Origin: Streptomyces sp. WAC05374
GTDB taxonomy: Bacteria > Actinomycetota > Actinomycetes > Streptomycetales > Streptomycetaceae
Direction: 5' to 3'
DNA length: 64,000 nt
Assembly (NCBI RefSeq): GCF_004353505.1
Contig: NZ_SMNQ01000009.1
Coordinates: 62,001 to 126,000 of the forward strand
The position numbers and the translations under genes were made by a program. Shown here piece after piece: positions 1 to 7,431 of this stretch (position 1 is the stretch's first letter; the number at the start of each line of letters is the position of its first letter). The notes beneath the pieces were generated by a model that did not search any database, was not told the origin of the DNA, and saw only the letters and a list, made by a program, of their open reading frames with translations.

Positions 1-490
1 GGATGACTCCGGTGCAGTGGCCGGCCTGGACGAAGCGGCGGCCTTCGAGGGTGAGCCGGCCGCCGCGCCGCTGGATGTGGTGGGGCTCCCAGACGGCCGG
101 GAAGTCCGCGGTCCAGGTGAGGTCGTACGAGAACGAGTCCGGGTCGGCGGGGTCGGGGGCGCAGTGGAGGCCCAGTCGCCGCAGGGGCCGGTCGACGGTG
201 ATGCGCAGCGGGCCGACGGAGAGGTCGAGGCGGTCGTCGGTGAGCGCGTCGGAGGCGCGGACGGCGCGCAGTCGGTCGCCGGTGCGGAGTGTGGCGTAGG
301 CGTCGATGACCCCGGTGTTGGGGTAGACGCCGAGGCCGGCGATGAGCAGGGCGCGGCCGCGGTGGTCCAGGACGTGGAAGATGCAGCGGTCGTAGGCGTT
401 GCGATCGCCGCTGACGTGGTGCTTCATCGACAGCGGTGCCTGGTGGACGGGGTACTCGTCGAGCGCGATCGGTCGGTCGTCGGACGACAC
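1..490 (-). CDS. Conserved actinobacterial protein of unknown function, C-terminus cut by window edge
   Basis: Read from a GTG at 490 with a GGAGG ribosome binding site five bases upstream; the frame stays open for 163 codons to the window edge, so only the N-terminal part is present. The start reads MSSDDRPIALDEYPVHQAPL, followed by blocks such as YDRCIFHVLD and GLGVYPNTGVIDAY. This pattern (a short YPVHQ block, then YDR and a GVYPN block) reminds me of a family of CrtC/AttH-like lipocalin-fold proteins common in mycobacteria and streptomycetes, often near acyl-CoA metabolism genes. That assignment is a memory-based guess. No signal peptide or membrane segment is visible. It is transcribed in the same direction as the acyl-CoA dehydrogenase, with about 390 bases between them. 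Confidence 0.75.
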   Translation of the reverse strand, partial: MSSDDRPIALDEYPVHQAPLSMKHHVSGDRNAYDRCIFHVLDHRGRALLIAGLGVYPNTGVIDAYATLRTGDRLRAVRASDALTDDRLDLSVGPLRITVDRPLRRLGLHCAPDPADPDSFSYDLTWTADFPAVWEPHHIQRRGGRLTLEGRRFVQAGHCTGVI

Positions 491-518
491 GCTGACCTCC
501 GGTGACGGCAACGGAATT

Positions 519-531
519 TGACGGTACGTCA
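519..531. promoter_or_regulatory. Inverted repeat, possible operator for the gene starting at 490
   Basis: The sequence TGACG-GTA-CGTCA is a perfect 5-bp inverted repeat with a 3-bp centre. It lies 29 to 41 bases upstream of the GTG at 490, a position where a TetR-type repressor could block transcription. No regulator gene is adjacent within the window. From here to about 670 I see nothing else recognisable. Confidence 0.35.
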
Positions 532-670
532 GCTCTCGTGCCGTGGCCAGACGCGCGCCGGCACCGGGGGGCGCGCGCCGCACCGGGGGCGCCCGGGGCC
601 GGACGGGCACGAACTGGCGCCCGATTCCCGGGGGCGGTGACCAGGCGGGACCGCCCGGCGTTGGCCGGGC

Positions 671-922
671 ATGAACGTGCCGCACCCGACGTACCCCGCG
701 AGCGGCTACGGCGTGAGCCGCCCGGCCCCGGACACCGAAGAATCGGTTCCGCACTCCACTGATCCGCCCATCTACCGGGCCCTGGTCCGCCACTGGGCCG
801 CCGGCGGCAGGACCGTGCCGGGCCGCCGCGACCAGGAGTGGACCAGGCTCACGGCGGCACCGGTGTGGGCGTTCGGCGGGGAGCTCAGCGGCTCTCGGGA
901 CCCACGACGTGACGGGCGATGA
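671..922 (+). CDS. Small hypothetical protein convergent with the acyl-CoA dehydrogenase
   Basis: An 83-residue frame with a plausible protein-like composition. The middle (PPIYRALVRHWAAGGRTVPG, then RRDQEWTRL) resembles short proteins I recall in other Streptomyces at this place, which typically begin near a DPPxYRxL motif and end in a basic DGR-type tail. The ATG at 671 has no clear ribosome binding site, and the GTG at 712 is an alternative start. Its last 38 bases overlap the 3' end of the acyl-CoA dehydrogenase on the other strand. No domain, signal peptide or membrane segment is visible. It could still be a chance frame. Confidence 0.4.
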   Translation: MNVPHPTYPASGYGVSRPAPDTEESVPHSTDPPIYRALVRHWAAGGRTVPGRRDQEWTRLTAAPVWAFGGELSGSRDPRRDGR

Positions 923-2057
923 CCATCCGCTGGATCTGGTTGGTGCCCTCGACGATCTGGAGCACCTTCGCCTCGCGCATGTAGCGCTCCGCCGGGAAGT
1001 CCGCGGTGTAGCCGTAGCCGCCCAGCACCTGCACGGCGTCGATGGTGACCTTCATCGCCGCGTCCGTGCAGAACAGCTTGGCCATGGCGGCCTCGCGGGA
1101 GAACGGCCGCCCCGCGTCCCGCAGCCGGGCCGCGGCCAGGTACAGCGACCGTCCGGCCTCGATCTGGGTGGCCATGTCGGCCAGCATGAACCGCAGCCCC
1201 TGGAAGTCGGCGATCGGGCGGCCGAACTGCTGCCGCCCGGCGGCGTAGGCGACCGCCTCGTCCAGCGCCGCCTGGGCGACGCCGATGGCGCACGCGGCGA
1301 TGCCGAGGCGGCCGGAGTCCAGCGCCGACAGGGCGATGGCGAAGCCCTGCCCCTCGTCCCCGATCCGCCGCGCGTCAGGAACGCGCACACCGTCGAAGTG
1401 GAGCTGGGCGGTGGGCGAGCCCTTCATGCCCATCTTCTTCTCGGGCGCCGCCGCCGAGAGCCCCTCGGCGTCGCCGGGGACCAGGAACGCGGTGATGCCG
1501 CGCGGTCCCTCGCCGCCCGTGCGCGCCAGCACCGTGTAGAAGTCGGCGACGCCGCCGTGGGTGATCCACGCCTTGGTGCCGGTGATGACCCAGTCGTCGC
1601 CGTCGCGGACCGCCCTGGTGCGCAGGGAGGCCGCGTCGGAGCCGGACGAGGGCTCGGAGAGGCAGTACCCCCCGAGCAGCCCGCCGCCCAGCATGGCCGG
1701 CAGGTGATCGGTCTTCTGCTCCTTGGTGCCGTAGCCGGCCAGGGCGTGGCAGGACAGGGAGTGGACGCTGACGCCGAGCCCGACGGTGAGGCGGGCGGCC
1801 GCGAGCTCCTCGAGCACCTGGAGGTAGACCTCGTACGGCTGGTCGCCGCCGCCGAAGCCGGAGTCGTAGGGCAGGCCGAGCAGTCCGGATTCGGAGAGCA
1901 GGGCGAAGATCTCGCGCGGGAAGTGCCCGGCGTCCTCCTCCTCGGCCGCGCGCGGAGCGATCTCCCGCTGGACGATGTCACGAACCAGGGCGATCAGATC
2001 CCTGGATTCCTCGGTGGGCAGCTCACGTTCCACCGGCTGCGGGGCGCGGTCGGGCAT
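885..2057 (-). CDS. Acyl-CoA dehydrogenase
   Basis: This 390-residue flavoprotein should carry out alpha,beta-dehydrogenation of acyl-CoA thioesters, passing electrons to an electron-transfer flavoprotein. The length is normal for a short- or medium-chain or branched-chain enzyme. Signature blocks are visible: YCLSEPSSGSDA near residue 130 for the flavin/substrate loop, QFGRPIADFQGLRFMLADM near 280, and the C-terminal IVEGTNQIQR, whose Glu370 is at the position of the catalytic base. The start at 2057 has a GGAGGAG site upstream. It stands alone; the substrate cannot be told from sequence. Confidence 0.93.
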   Translation of the reverse strand: MPDRAPQPVERELPTEESRDLIALVRDIVQREIAPRAAEEEDAGHFPREIFALLSESGLLGLPYDSGFGGGDQPYEVYLQVLEELAAARLTVGLGVSVHSLSCHALAGYGTKEQKTDHLPAMLGGGLLGGYCLSEPSSGSDAASLRTRAVRDGDDWVITGTKAWITHGGVADFYTVLARTGGEGPRGITAFLVPGDAEGLSAAAPEKKMGMKGSPTAQLHFDGVRVPDARRIGDEGQGFAIALSALDSGRLGIAACAIGVAQAALDEAVAYAAGRQQFGRPIADFQGLRFMLADMATQIEAGRSLYLAAARLRDAGRPFSREAAMAKLFCTDAAMKVTIDAVQVLGGYGYTADFPAERYMREAKVLQIVEGTNQIQRMVIARHVVGPESR

Positions 2058-2264
2058 GGGGGCGCTCTCCTCCCTGTCGGGCGCTGCGGCGGGCGCGCGC
2101 GAAGGGTTGGGCGGCGCCGCCGGGTCTCACTGCCTTGCCGATGCTGCCCTTCCGGATCACGGAATCGGCTGACCAGCGGCTGTGGCGGGTTGAGTATGCC
2201 CGATCGGGGGGCTCCCGTCACGGGGTGGCCGGGACGGCTCCACCGGCCATGGAGCCCGGCGCGA

Positions 2265-2306
2265 TCCTGGTACGCACCATTGACCGCACTGGTCCAGTCC
2301 TTCTGA
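2265..2306 (+). promoter_or_regulatory. Orphan chitinase-type promoter with DasR-like elements
   Basis: TGGTACGCACCA (2268-2279, an inverted TGGT/ACCA repeat), TTGACC (-35-like, 2280-2285) and ACTGGTCCAGTCCTTC (2288-2303) occur in the same order and spacing as in the intact chitinase promoter at 16523-16566. DasR sites follow the consensus ACTGGTCTAGACCACT. The -10 region is degenerate (CTGACG). Immediately downstream lies a broken GH18 fragment, so this is best read as the surviving promoter of a lost chitinase gene. Confidence 0.6.
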
Positions 2307-2324
2307 CGTCGCAGGCCGGCCCCC

Positions 2325-2430
2325 AGGCTCGTCGGCCGCTTCACCAACTGGGGCGTCGACGGCCGGGGTTGCCGCGTCGGGAACGTCCGCACCTCCGGCT
2401 CGGCGGCCCGGCCGACGCACACCGGAAGCT
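2325..2430 (+). pseudogene. Remnant of a secreted GH18 chitinase
   Basis: In the frame that contains codon 2340-2342 the translation includes RLVGRFTNWGVDGRGCRVGN, followed by VRTSGSAARPTH. This matches the first strand and loop of ChiA-type GH18 domains, which read roughly VVGYFTNWGVY-R-Y-VKN--TSGSAxKLTHINYAFGN. The Tyr of GYFT, the aromatic after the VY block and the INYAFGN strand are lost, and nothing chitinase-like follows. No signal peptide, start codon or binding module remains, and only about 20 bases separate it from the promoter, so both ends have been deleted. I recall a chitinase gene (chiD, SCO1429) at this position in S. coelicolor, which supports gene loss here. The rest of 2058-2540 shows no gene. 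Confidence 0.6.
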
Positions 2431-2540
2431 CACGCCGGCAGCGCCTTAGCGCGACCTTCTTCCGGGAGCCGAGCGGCGACACCGCGAACGGCGAACCGAT
2501 CCGGGCGATCAGGGGGCCGCCCACCGCCGGGCGGCGGGCG

Positions 2541-2687
2541 TCACAGCAGGCCGAGCCGGGTGACCAGCATGGCGAAGACGACGACGAGCACCCAGCCCAG
2601 GGCGTGCTCCAGGAGCTGGGGGCCGTCGTCCTTGGGCCCTCCGGTACGGACCCGGGGGGCGGCGACGGCGGCGGCGTTCGTGGTCAT
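2541..2687 (-). CDS. Small membrane protein of the SCO1431 family
   Basis: A 48-residue protein starting MTTNAAAVAAPRVRTGG. It has a basic/polar N-terminus with the block GPKDDGPQLLEHALG and one C-terminal hydrophobic segment, WVLVVVFAMLVTRLGLL, ending at a TGA at 2541-2543. The layout (charged GGPK.DGP.LLEH motif, then a single membrane helix at the extreme C-terminus) matches the tiny streptomycete family I know as SCO1431. Its function is unknown. It is predicted to sit in the cytoplasmic membrane as a tail-anchored peptide. The ATG at 2687 has only a weak upstream purine run. Confidence 0.8.
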   Translation of the reverse strand: MTTNAAAVAAPRVRTGGPKDDGPQLLEHALGWVLVVVFAMLVTRLGLL

Positions 2688-2829
2688 GGTTTCCCGCTCT
2701 TTCGACCGATGGGGACCTCACCACAGTGCCAGCGCGGACGGCCTCCCGGGGAGAGACGTTCATCACGGCCCCCGGCAGCCGCCCGCATCCGGCCGTCGCC
2801 ACCCGGCCGTCCGCGCCCTCGGCGGCCCC

Positions 2830-4281
2830 TCAGCGGACGCCCACCGCCTCCAGGGCCCGGCTCTGCGCGGTCGTGGGGTGGGCGGGCCAGTACAGGTAGC
2901 AGACGCCCCCCGTGCCGGAGACCACCTTCCCGGACGCGTTGTAGCGCTTGGTCCGCAGCCAGATGTTCTCCCACTCGCGGCGCCGGTAGACGCGGCGTAC
3001 GGCCTCGTTGGACGGGGACGCCGGGTCGTTGGCGATCACGTCCCCGGACGGCGTGAACCCGATCACGGTCATCAGGTGGCCCGCCGTGCCGTAGCCCGCG
3101 CCCGTCAGCTCCTCCTGGAGGAACGACTGCGAGGTGATGGCCGGAATCCCGGCGCGGATCAGCGTCTCCAGCTCCGTGAGCGACCGCAGCCGGGTGACGA
3201 CCGCGCTCAGGTCGTCGTACGTGGCGGCGTAGGCGGCGTTGAAGGGCCAGTTGCCGCAGCCCTGGTACTGGTGGTCGTAGGTGAAGCGGGCGGCGTGGCA
3301 GACCTGGGGGTCGGCGAAGTCCGGGTTCACCCACGCCAGGTCCTCGGCGGTGGGCCTGCGGCCCCAGTACTCGATGATCATCTGGGAGGAGGTGGGGCTG
3401 CACCACGCCTCGCCGCCGTTGTCGTACTCCGGGTACTGCCCGATGTGGGTGTTCTGCGAGTAGCGCGGGACGAGCAGCTCCCGGGCCGCGCCGGGCTCGG
3501 AGGCGGGCACGGTGAAGCGGTCCGGCACGTCCGACGCCATGGCGCCCACCCGCCACACGGCCGGCGTCAGCCGCGTCCCCGGCCGCCGGTGCAGCGTGAG
3601 GCGCAGCCGGTACGACGCCAGGCGCAGCCCGCTCGCGGCGTCGTCGATCGCGAAGGTGTCGGTCCAGACGCCGCTCCGCCCGTCCTTCTGGCCGTCGACG
3701 GACGTCCGCCGGATGTCACCGTCGCCCGACGCCCAGCGGCCCATCACGTACCAGGGCGTCTCGGTCCCGTCGGTGTAGCGGCCCTTGAGCTCGACCGCGA
3801 TCCAGGTGCCGGCCGGGGTGTCGGCGTTCCACGAGACGATCGCCTCGGTGGCCGGCACGGTGGAGACGTGCTCGGGCGAGGTCCAGGTGGCGTACTCCCA
3901 GGTCGCCCTGGTGCCGGTGTGCGGGTCGGTGTAGTCGGTGCGCCCGGCGGGCGCGGCGATCACCAGCGCCGGGCGGCGGCCGGAGAGGACCCGGGTGCCG
4001 GTGCCCGTCCCCGAGCGCCAGTCGGTGCACGAGGTCCAGAAGCGGTTGTCGACGAGGCCGGGCGCCGTTCCGTCGGCGAGGACGGCGGAGGCGGCGCGGG
4101 TGCGGCGGGCCGTGGACGTGCCCGGCGCGGCCGCCGAGGCGACGGCCGCGGGGGCGGACACGGCGGAGGCCGCCACCGCGCCCCCCGCGACGGCCAGCGC
4201 GGCGAGGACGGTCCGGCGGGGCGTGGACCCGGCGGTGGGCGGCGGGGAGGTGGGCGGGGACTGCGGCGTGGAGTCGGTCAT
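2830..4281 (-). CDS. Tat-exported C39-family peptidase-like protein
   Basis: 483 residues from the ATG at 4281. Residues 20-50 form a twin-arginine signal (TPRRTVLAALAVAGGAVAAS), so the folded enzyme should be exported by Tat. The N-terminal half is a beta-rich region of unknown role. The C-terminal half carries a peptidase_C39-like core: the putative catalytic Cys in EAWCSPTSSQMIIEYWG, the His in GHLMTVIGF and a following IANDPASPSNE block with the polar third residue. Papain-fold C39_2 proteins of this secreted type are common in Streptomyces; the substrate is unknown. The gene is transcribed toward the small membrane protein at 2541 with about 140 bases between. Confidence 0.85.
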   Translation of the reverse strand: MTDSTPQSPPTSPPPTAGSTPRRTVLAALAVAGGAVAASAVSAPAAVASAAAPGTSTARRTRAASAVLADGTAPGLVDNRFWTSCTDWRSGTGTGTRVLSGRRPALVIAAPAGRTDYTDPHTGTRATWEYATWTSPEHVSTVPATEAIVSWNADTPAGTWIAVELKGRYTDGTETPWYVMGRWASGDGDIRRTSVDGQKDGRSGVWTDTFAIDDAASGLRLASYRLRLTLHRRPGTRLTPAVWRVGAMASDVPDRFTVPASEPGAARELLVPRYSQNTHIGQYPEYDNGGEAWCSPTSSQMIIEYWGRRPTAEDLAWVNPDFADPQVCHAARFTYDHQYQGCGNWPFNAAYAATYDDLSAVVTRLRSLTELETLIRAGIPAITSQSFLQEELTGAGYGTAGHLMTVIGFTPSGDVIANDPASPSNEAVRRVYRRREWENIWLRTKRYNASGKVVSGTGGVCYLYWPAHPTTAQSRALEAVGVR

Positions 4282-4400
4282 GGCGGTGTGACCCCCAGAC
4301 GGTCGTACGGACGGGGCGACAAGTGCACGACAGGTGCGCCCACTATCCCGGTTCGGGCAGGGCTCGGCCAGCAACGCGGCACCGCGTCGGCCCACCAATA

Positions 4401-4428
4401 TTGGTCTCCACCTGTGGCTTTGTAGGGT
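4401..4428 (+). promoter_or_regulatory. Promoter for a leaderless uridine kinase-like gene
   Basis: TTGGTC (4401-4406) and TAGGGT (4423-4428) are 16 bases apart, and the ATG at 4436 begins seven bases after the -10 box. This is the geometry of a leaderless mRNA in Streptomyces. Confidence 0.5.
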
Positions 4429-4435
4429 GGTCGGC

Positions 4436-5065
4436 ATGGACGACCTCGACCGCCCCGCCGCCGCGCTGCGCGCGCTGCCGCCCTCCTGCGGCCCCGTCCG
4501 GCTGGTCGCGGTCGACGGCCACGCCGGCTCGGGCAAGTCCACCTTCGCGGGCCGGCTGGCGGTGGCGCTCGGCGGGGCCCCGGTGGTCCACCTGGACGAC
4601 ATCGCCACGCACGAGGAGCTCTTCGCCTGGACGGACCGGCTCCGCGAGCAGGTACTCGAACCGCTGGGCCGGGGCGAGGTCGCGCGGGTTCACCCGTACG
4701 ACTGGAATCTGCGCCGCTTCGGGCCGCCCCGGCCGGTCCCCCCGGCCCCGGTCGTCCTGGTCGAGGGCGTGGGCGCCGGCCGCCGGGCGCTGCGGCCGCA
4801 CCTGGCCCGGCTGCTGTGGATGGAGCGGGGCGCCGAGGAGTCCTGGGCGCGGGGCCGCCACCGGGACGGACCTGCGCAGTCGGCGTTCTGGGACGGGTGG
4901 ACGGCGGCCGAGACGGCCCACTTCGCGGCGGACCCGTCCCGCCCCTTCGCCGACGCCCTCGTACGGGAGTGTGCGGTGGGGTACGAGTGGCTGCCGGGAC
5001 CCGCCGCGACAGCAGTTGCGAACCAGGCCATTACGGAAAGTGACCGCCTTTCCCACCCGTACTGA
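4436..5065 (+). CDS. Uridine kinase-family P-loop protein
   Basis: 209 residues beginning MDDLDRPAAALRALPP. The P-loop GHAGSGKST lies near residue 30 and VVHLDDI near 55; VLVEGVGAG near 105 looks like the second nucleotide-binding strand of uridine/phosphoribulokinase-type kinases. The C-terminal region (ARGRHRDG, ADPSRPFADALV) matches the usual actinobacterial form. The substrate could be a nucleoside or another small molecule. The start is chosen from the -10 box spacing rather than from a ribosome binding site. The gene is divergent from the C39 peptidase, and a hairpin-rich region follows it. Confidence 0.8.
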   Translation: MDDLDRPAAALRALPPSCGPVRLVAVDGHAGSGKSTFAGRLAVALGGAPVVHLDDIATHEELFAWTDRLREQVLEPLGRGEVARVHPYDWNLRRFGPPRPVPPAPVVLVEGVGAGRRALRPHLARLLWMERGAEESWARGRHRDGPAQSAFWDGWTAAETAHFAADPSRPFADALVRECAVGYEWLPGPAATAVANQAITESDRLSHPY

Positions 5066-5103
5066 GCAGTCGGAAATCAGCCTCGAGAGTGCCCCAACTT
5101 CGC

Positions 5104-5133
5104 TTGACCGACGGGCCGGACAGGTCTTACGTT
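5104..5133 (+). promoter_or_regulatory. Vegetative-type promoter in the gap after the uridine kinase gene
   Basis: TTGACC (5104-5109) and TACGTT (5128-5133) are separated by 18 bases, a near-consensus pair for the principal sigma factor. Transcription would start at about 5139-5141 and run straight into two hairpins. The next gene begins only at 5479. Confidence 0.55.
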
Positions 5134-5139
5134 CTCAAT

Positions 5140-5206
5140 GTGCGGCTTTCCGAAGCCGTCGCAGACGCGAAGCCCCCGGTTGTTCCCCCGTGATCGGGGG
5201 CTTCGT
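5140..5206 (+). ncRNA. Candidate small RNA or attenuated leader, about 65 nt
   Basis: Directly after the promoter at 5104-5133 comes a hairpin with arms CGGCTT (5143-5148) and AAGCCG (5153-5158), then a strong 10-bp stem GAAGCCCCCG (5169-5178) with CGGGGGCTTC (5195-5204) and a 16-base loop. The second stem looks like an intrinsic terminator without a U tract, as is usual in Streptomyces. Together they would give a transcript of about 65 nt. It may be a stand-alone small RNA or the leader of the AAA+ gene at 5479. An ATG at 5138 opens a frame through it, but the codon content looks random. From 5210 to 5478 I see only a weak TTAAGC/TACGAT pair near 5343-5372. Confidence 0.45.
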
Positions 5207-5478
5207 CCTGCCCCACCCCTCCCCGGTGGCGCCGCTCCAGCACCCCGACGCTCACCGTCGGTCACCGTCCTGGAGGCCGCGCGGCCGTTCCCCGCGAGGC
5301 GCCGCGGGCCCCCCGCCCCGCCCGCGTCACGCCCACGCGCCCTTAAGCGCACACTCCCTGTGCCGGTACGATGCCCCTCGGTGCGGTCAAATCCCGTTCA
5401 TGAAAGGGCGATTGGGAACGCTTCCGGCGGGCGGCCGCCCGGCGGACCGGTACGGGGACACGGTTTGTGGGGGACCCG

Positions 5479-7431
5479 ATGGACATCGGCACGCAGGGCA
5501 CTCAGGCCCCGGCCGACCTCGCCTGGCTGCGCGGCGTGGACGCCTACACCATGGGTGCGTATCCGCAGGCGGAGGAGGAGTTCCGGGCGGCGGTGCGGCT
5601 CGATCCCGCCATGGCCGACGCCTGGCTCGGACTGCACGCGCTGAGGGTCGACACGACCACCGCGCTGCTGCGGATGTACCGCAATCGCGAACGGTTCGGC
5701 GAGCAGCGCGCCCGCCACCGCCGCACGCTGAACTCCTGGTACTGGCTCGGCTGGTGGGTCCAGCCCGTGCTGGAGAGCCCGCGCGACCTGCTGCTCGCGC
5801 ACGCCTCGCACTGGCTGGACGGCCGCCACGTGCCGGAGCTGGACCGGGCGCTGGCCGGGCTGCCGCCCGTCGACGCCGACCCGCAGGTGCGCTTCCTGCA
5901 CGCGTGCCGGGCCTACCTGGTCAAGGACTGGGACCAGCTCGTCCGCCACACCGAACCACTGGTGAACGATCCGCTGCTGGGCGTCGAGGCCGGGCTGTTC
6001 GGCGGCATGGCCCGCGTCCGCCTGGAGATGTACGGGCAGGCCGAGCCGATGCTGGCGGCCGCCCTGATGCGCTGCCGCAGCGAGCAGCCGCAGCGCAAGG
6101 AGCTGCGCTACTGGCTGGCCCGCGCCCGGGAGGGCACCGGGCGCAGCGCCGCCGCCCTGCCGCTGTACCGGGCGGTGCACCGGATCGACCCGGCCTTCAT
6201 GGACACCGCCGCGCGGCTGGCGGCCATCGCCGAGTACGACGGGTTCGACGGACCCGACGACCCCGCGGACCTGGCGGCGGTGTCCCTGGCCGGCCTCGGC
6301 CAGGACGCCGCGGACCTGCCCGACGCACCGGACGTGCCGCCCGGTGACGCGCTCCGCCTCGGCGGCGACCCGCAGCCGCCCGGCCAGTCGTCCGGCCAGC
6401 CCGGGGCGCAGCCGCCGGTCAAGCCGCCGGCGCCCGCCCATGGCGCCCGCGAGCAGGCCCCCGTGCCCGGCCGGCCGCGCACCCCGGTGTTCCCCGCCAG
6501 CCCCACCGACCCGGCGCTGCTGGCGGAGGCGCTCGCCCAACTGGAGCGCATGGTGGGCATGGACCCGGTGAAACGGCAGGTCAAGGCGCTCTCGGCGCAG
6601 TTGGAGATGGCCCGGCTGAGGGCCGGGCAGGGCCTGCCGGTGCAGCCGCCGAAACGTCACTTTGTCTTCTCCGGGCCCTCCGGCACCGGGAAGACCACGG
6701 TCGCGAGGATTCTCGGCCGGGTCTTCTACGCCCTCGGGCTGCTCGGCGGCGACCACCTCGTGGAGGCGCAGCGGGCCGACCTGGTCGGCGAGTTCCTCGG
6801 GCAGACCGCCGTGAAGGCGAACGAGCTGATCGACTCGGCGCTGGGCGGGGTGCTGTTCGTGGACGAGGCGTACTCCCTGTCCAACACCGGGTACAGCAAG
6901 GGCGACGCGTACGGGGACGAGGCCCTCCAGGTGCTGCTCAAGCGCGCCGAGGACAACCGCGACCACCTGGTGGTGATCCTCGCCGGCTACCCGGAGGGCA
7001 TGGACCGGCTCCTCGCCACCAACCCGGGCCTGTCGTCCCGCTTCACCACGCGGGTCGACTTCCCCTCGTACCGGCCGCTGGAGCTGACCGCGATCGGCGA
7101 GGTGCTGGCGGCGGCGAACGACGACGTGTGGGACGAGGAGGCCCTGGACGAGCTGCGCTCGATCAGCGGCCATGTGGTCGAGCAGGGCTGGATCGACGAG
7201 CTGGGCAACGGCCGCTTCCTGCGCACCCTGTACGAGAAGTCGTGTGCCTACCGCGATCTGCGGCTGTCCGGCTACTCCGGCACGCCCACCCGCGAGGACC
7301 TCGCCACGCTGCGCCTGCCGGATCTGATGCAGGCGTACGGCGAGGTCCTCTCGGGGCGGCGCGGTCCCGCGTCCCGGGGGCCCCAGGACCCGCCGGGCTC
7401 CCCCGGCGGGCCGGGGCCCGCGGGCTACTGA
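5479..7431 (+). CDS. EccA-like TPR/AAA+ ATPase (CbxX/CfxQ family)
   Basis: 650 residues from ATG 5479, which has a GGGGGA site upstream; GTG 5467 is an in-frame alternative. Residues 1 to about 270 are helical and TPR-like (VDAYTMGAYPQAEEEFRAAV), followed by a Pro/Gly-rich linker. The C-terminal AAA+ domain has Walker A GPSGTGKTTVAR near residue 399 and Walker B GGVLFVDEAYSL near 457, then the CbxX-type ALQVLLKRAEDNRDHLVVI block. This architecture (TPR plus CbxX ATPase) is that of EccA from type VII secretion, but no other ESX gene lies nearby. A chaperone or disassembly role is likely; the client is unknown. The stop overlaps the convergent CNNM gene by seven bases. Confidence 0.85.
   Translation: MDIGTQGTQAPADLAWLRGVDAYTMGAYPQAEEEFRAAVRLDPAMADAWLGLHALRVDTTTALLRMYRNRERFGEQRARHRRTLNSWYWLGWWVQPVLESPRDLLLAHASHWLDGRHVPELDRALAGLPPVDADPQVRFLHACRAYLVKDWDQLVRHTEPLVNDPLLGVEAGLFGGMARVRLEMYGQAEPMLAAALMRCRSEQPQRKELRYWLARAREGTGRSAAALPLYRAVHRIDPAFMDTAARLAAIAEYDGFDGPDDPADLAAVSLAGLGQDAADLPDAPDVPPGDALRLGGDPQPPGQSSGQPGAQPPVKPPAPAHGAREQAPVPGRPRTPVFPASPTDPALLAEALAQLERMVGMDPVKRQVKALSAQLEMARLRAGQGLPVQPPKRHFVFSGPSGTGKTTVARILGRVFYALGLLGGDHLVEAQRADLVGEFLGQTAVKANELIDSALGGVLFVDEAYSLSNTGYSKGDAYGDEALQVLLKRAEDNRDHLVVILAGYPEGMDRLLATNPGLSSRFTTRVDFPSYRPLELTAIGEVLAAANDDVWDEEALDELRSISGHVVEQGWIDELGNGRFLRTLYEKSCAYRDLRLSGYSGTPTREDLATLRLPDLMQAYGEVLSGRRGPASRGPQDPPGSPGGPGPAGY

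Noticed and set aside
1994..2524. 176-codon minus-strand frame upstream of the acyl-CoA dehydrogenase
   Set aside because: No domain, signal or sensible ribosome binding site, and it is antisense to the chitinase remnant and promoter.
4400..4416. DasR-like site (TTGGTCTCCACCTG) before the uridine kinase gene
   Set aside because: Only the left half matches; TTGGTC is better explained as the -35 box of the leaderless promoter.
5140..5206. 6C-type actinobacterial RNA
   Set aside because: The C-rich runs occur in the stem and not as six-C loops of two successive hairpins.
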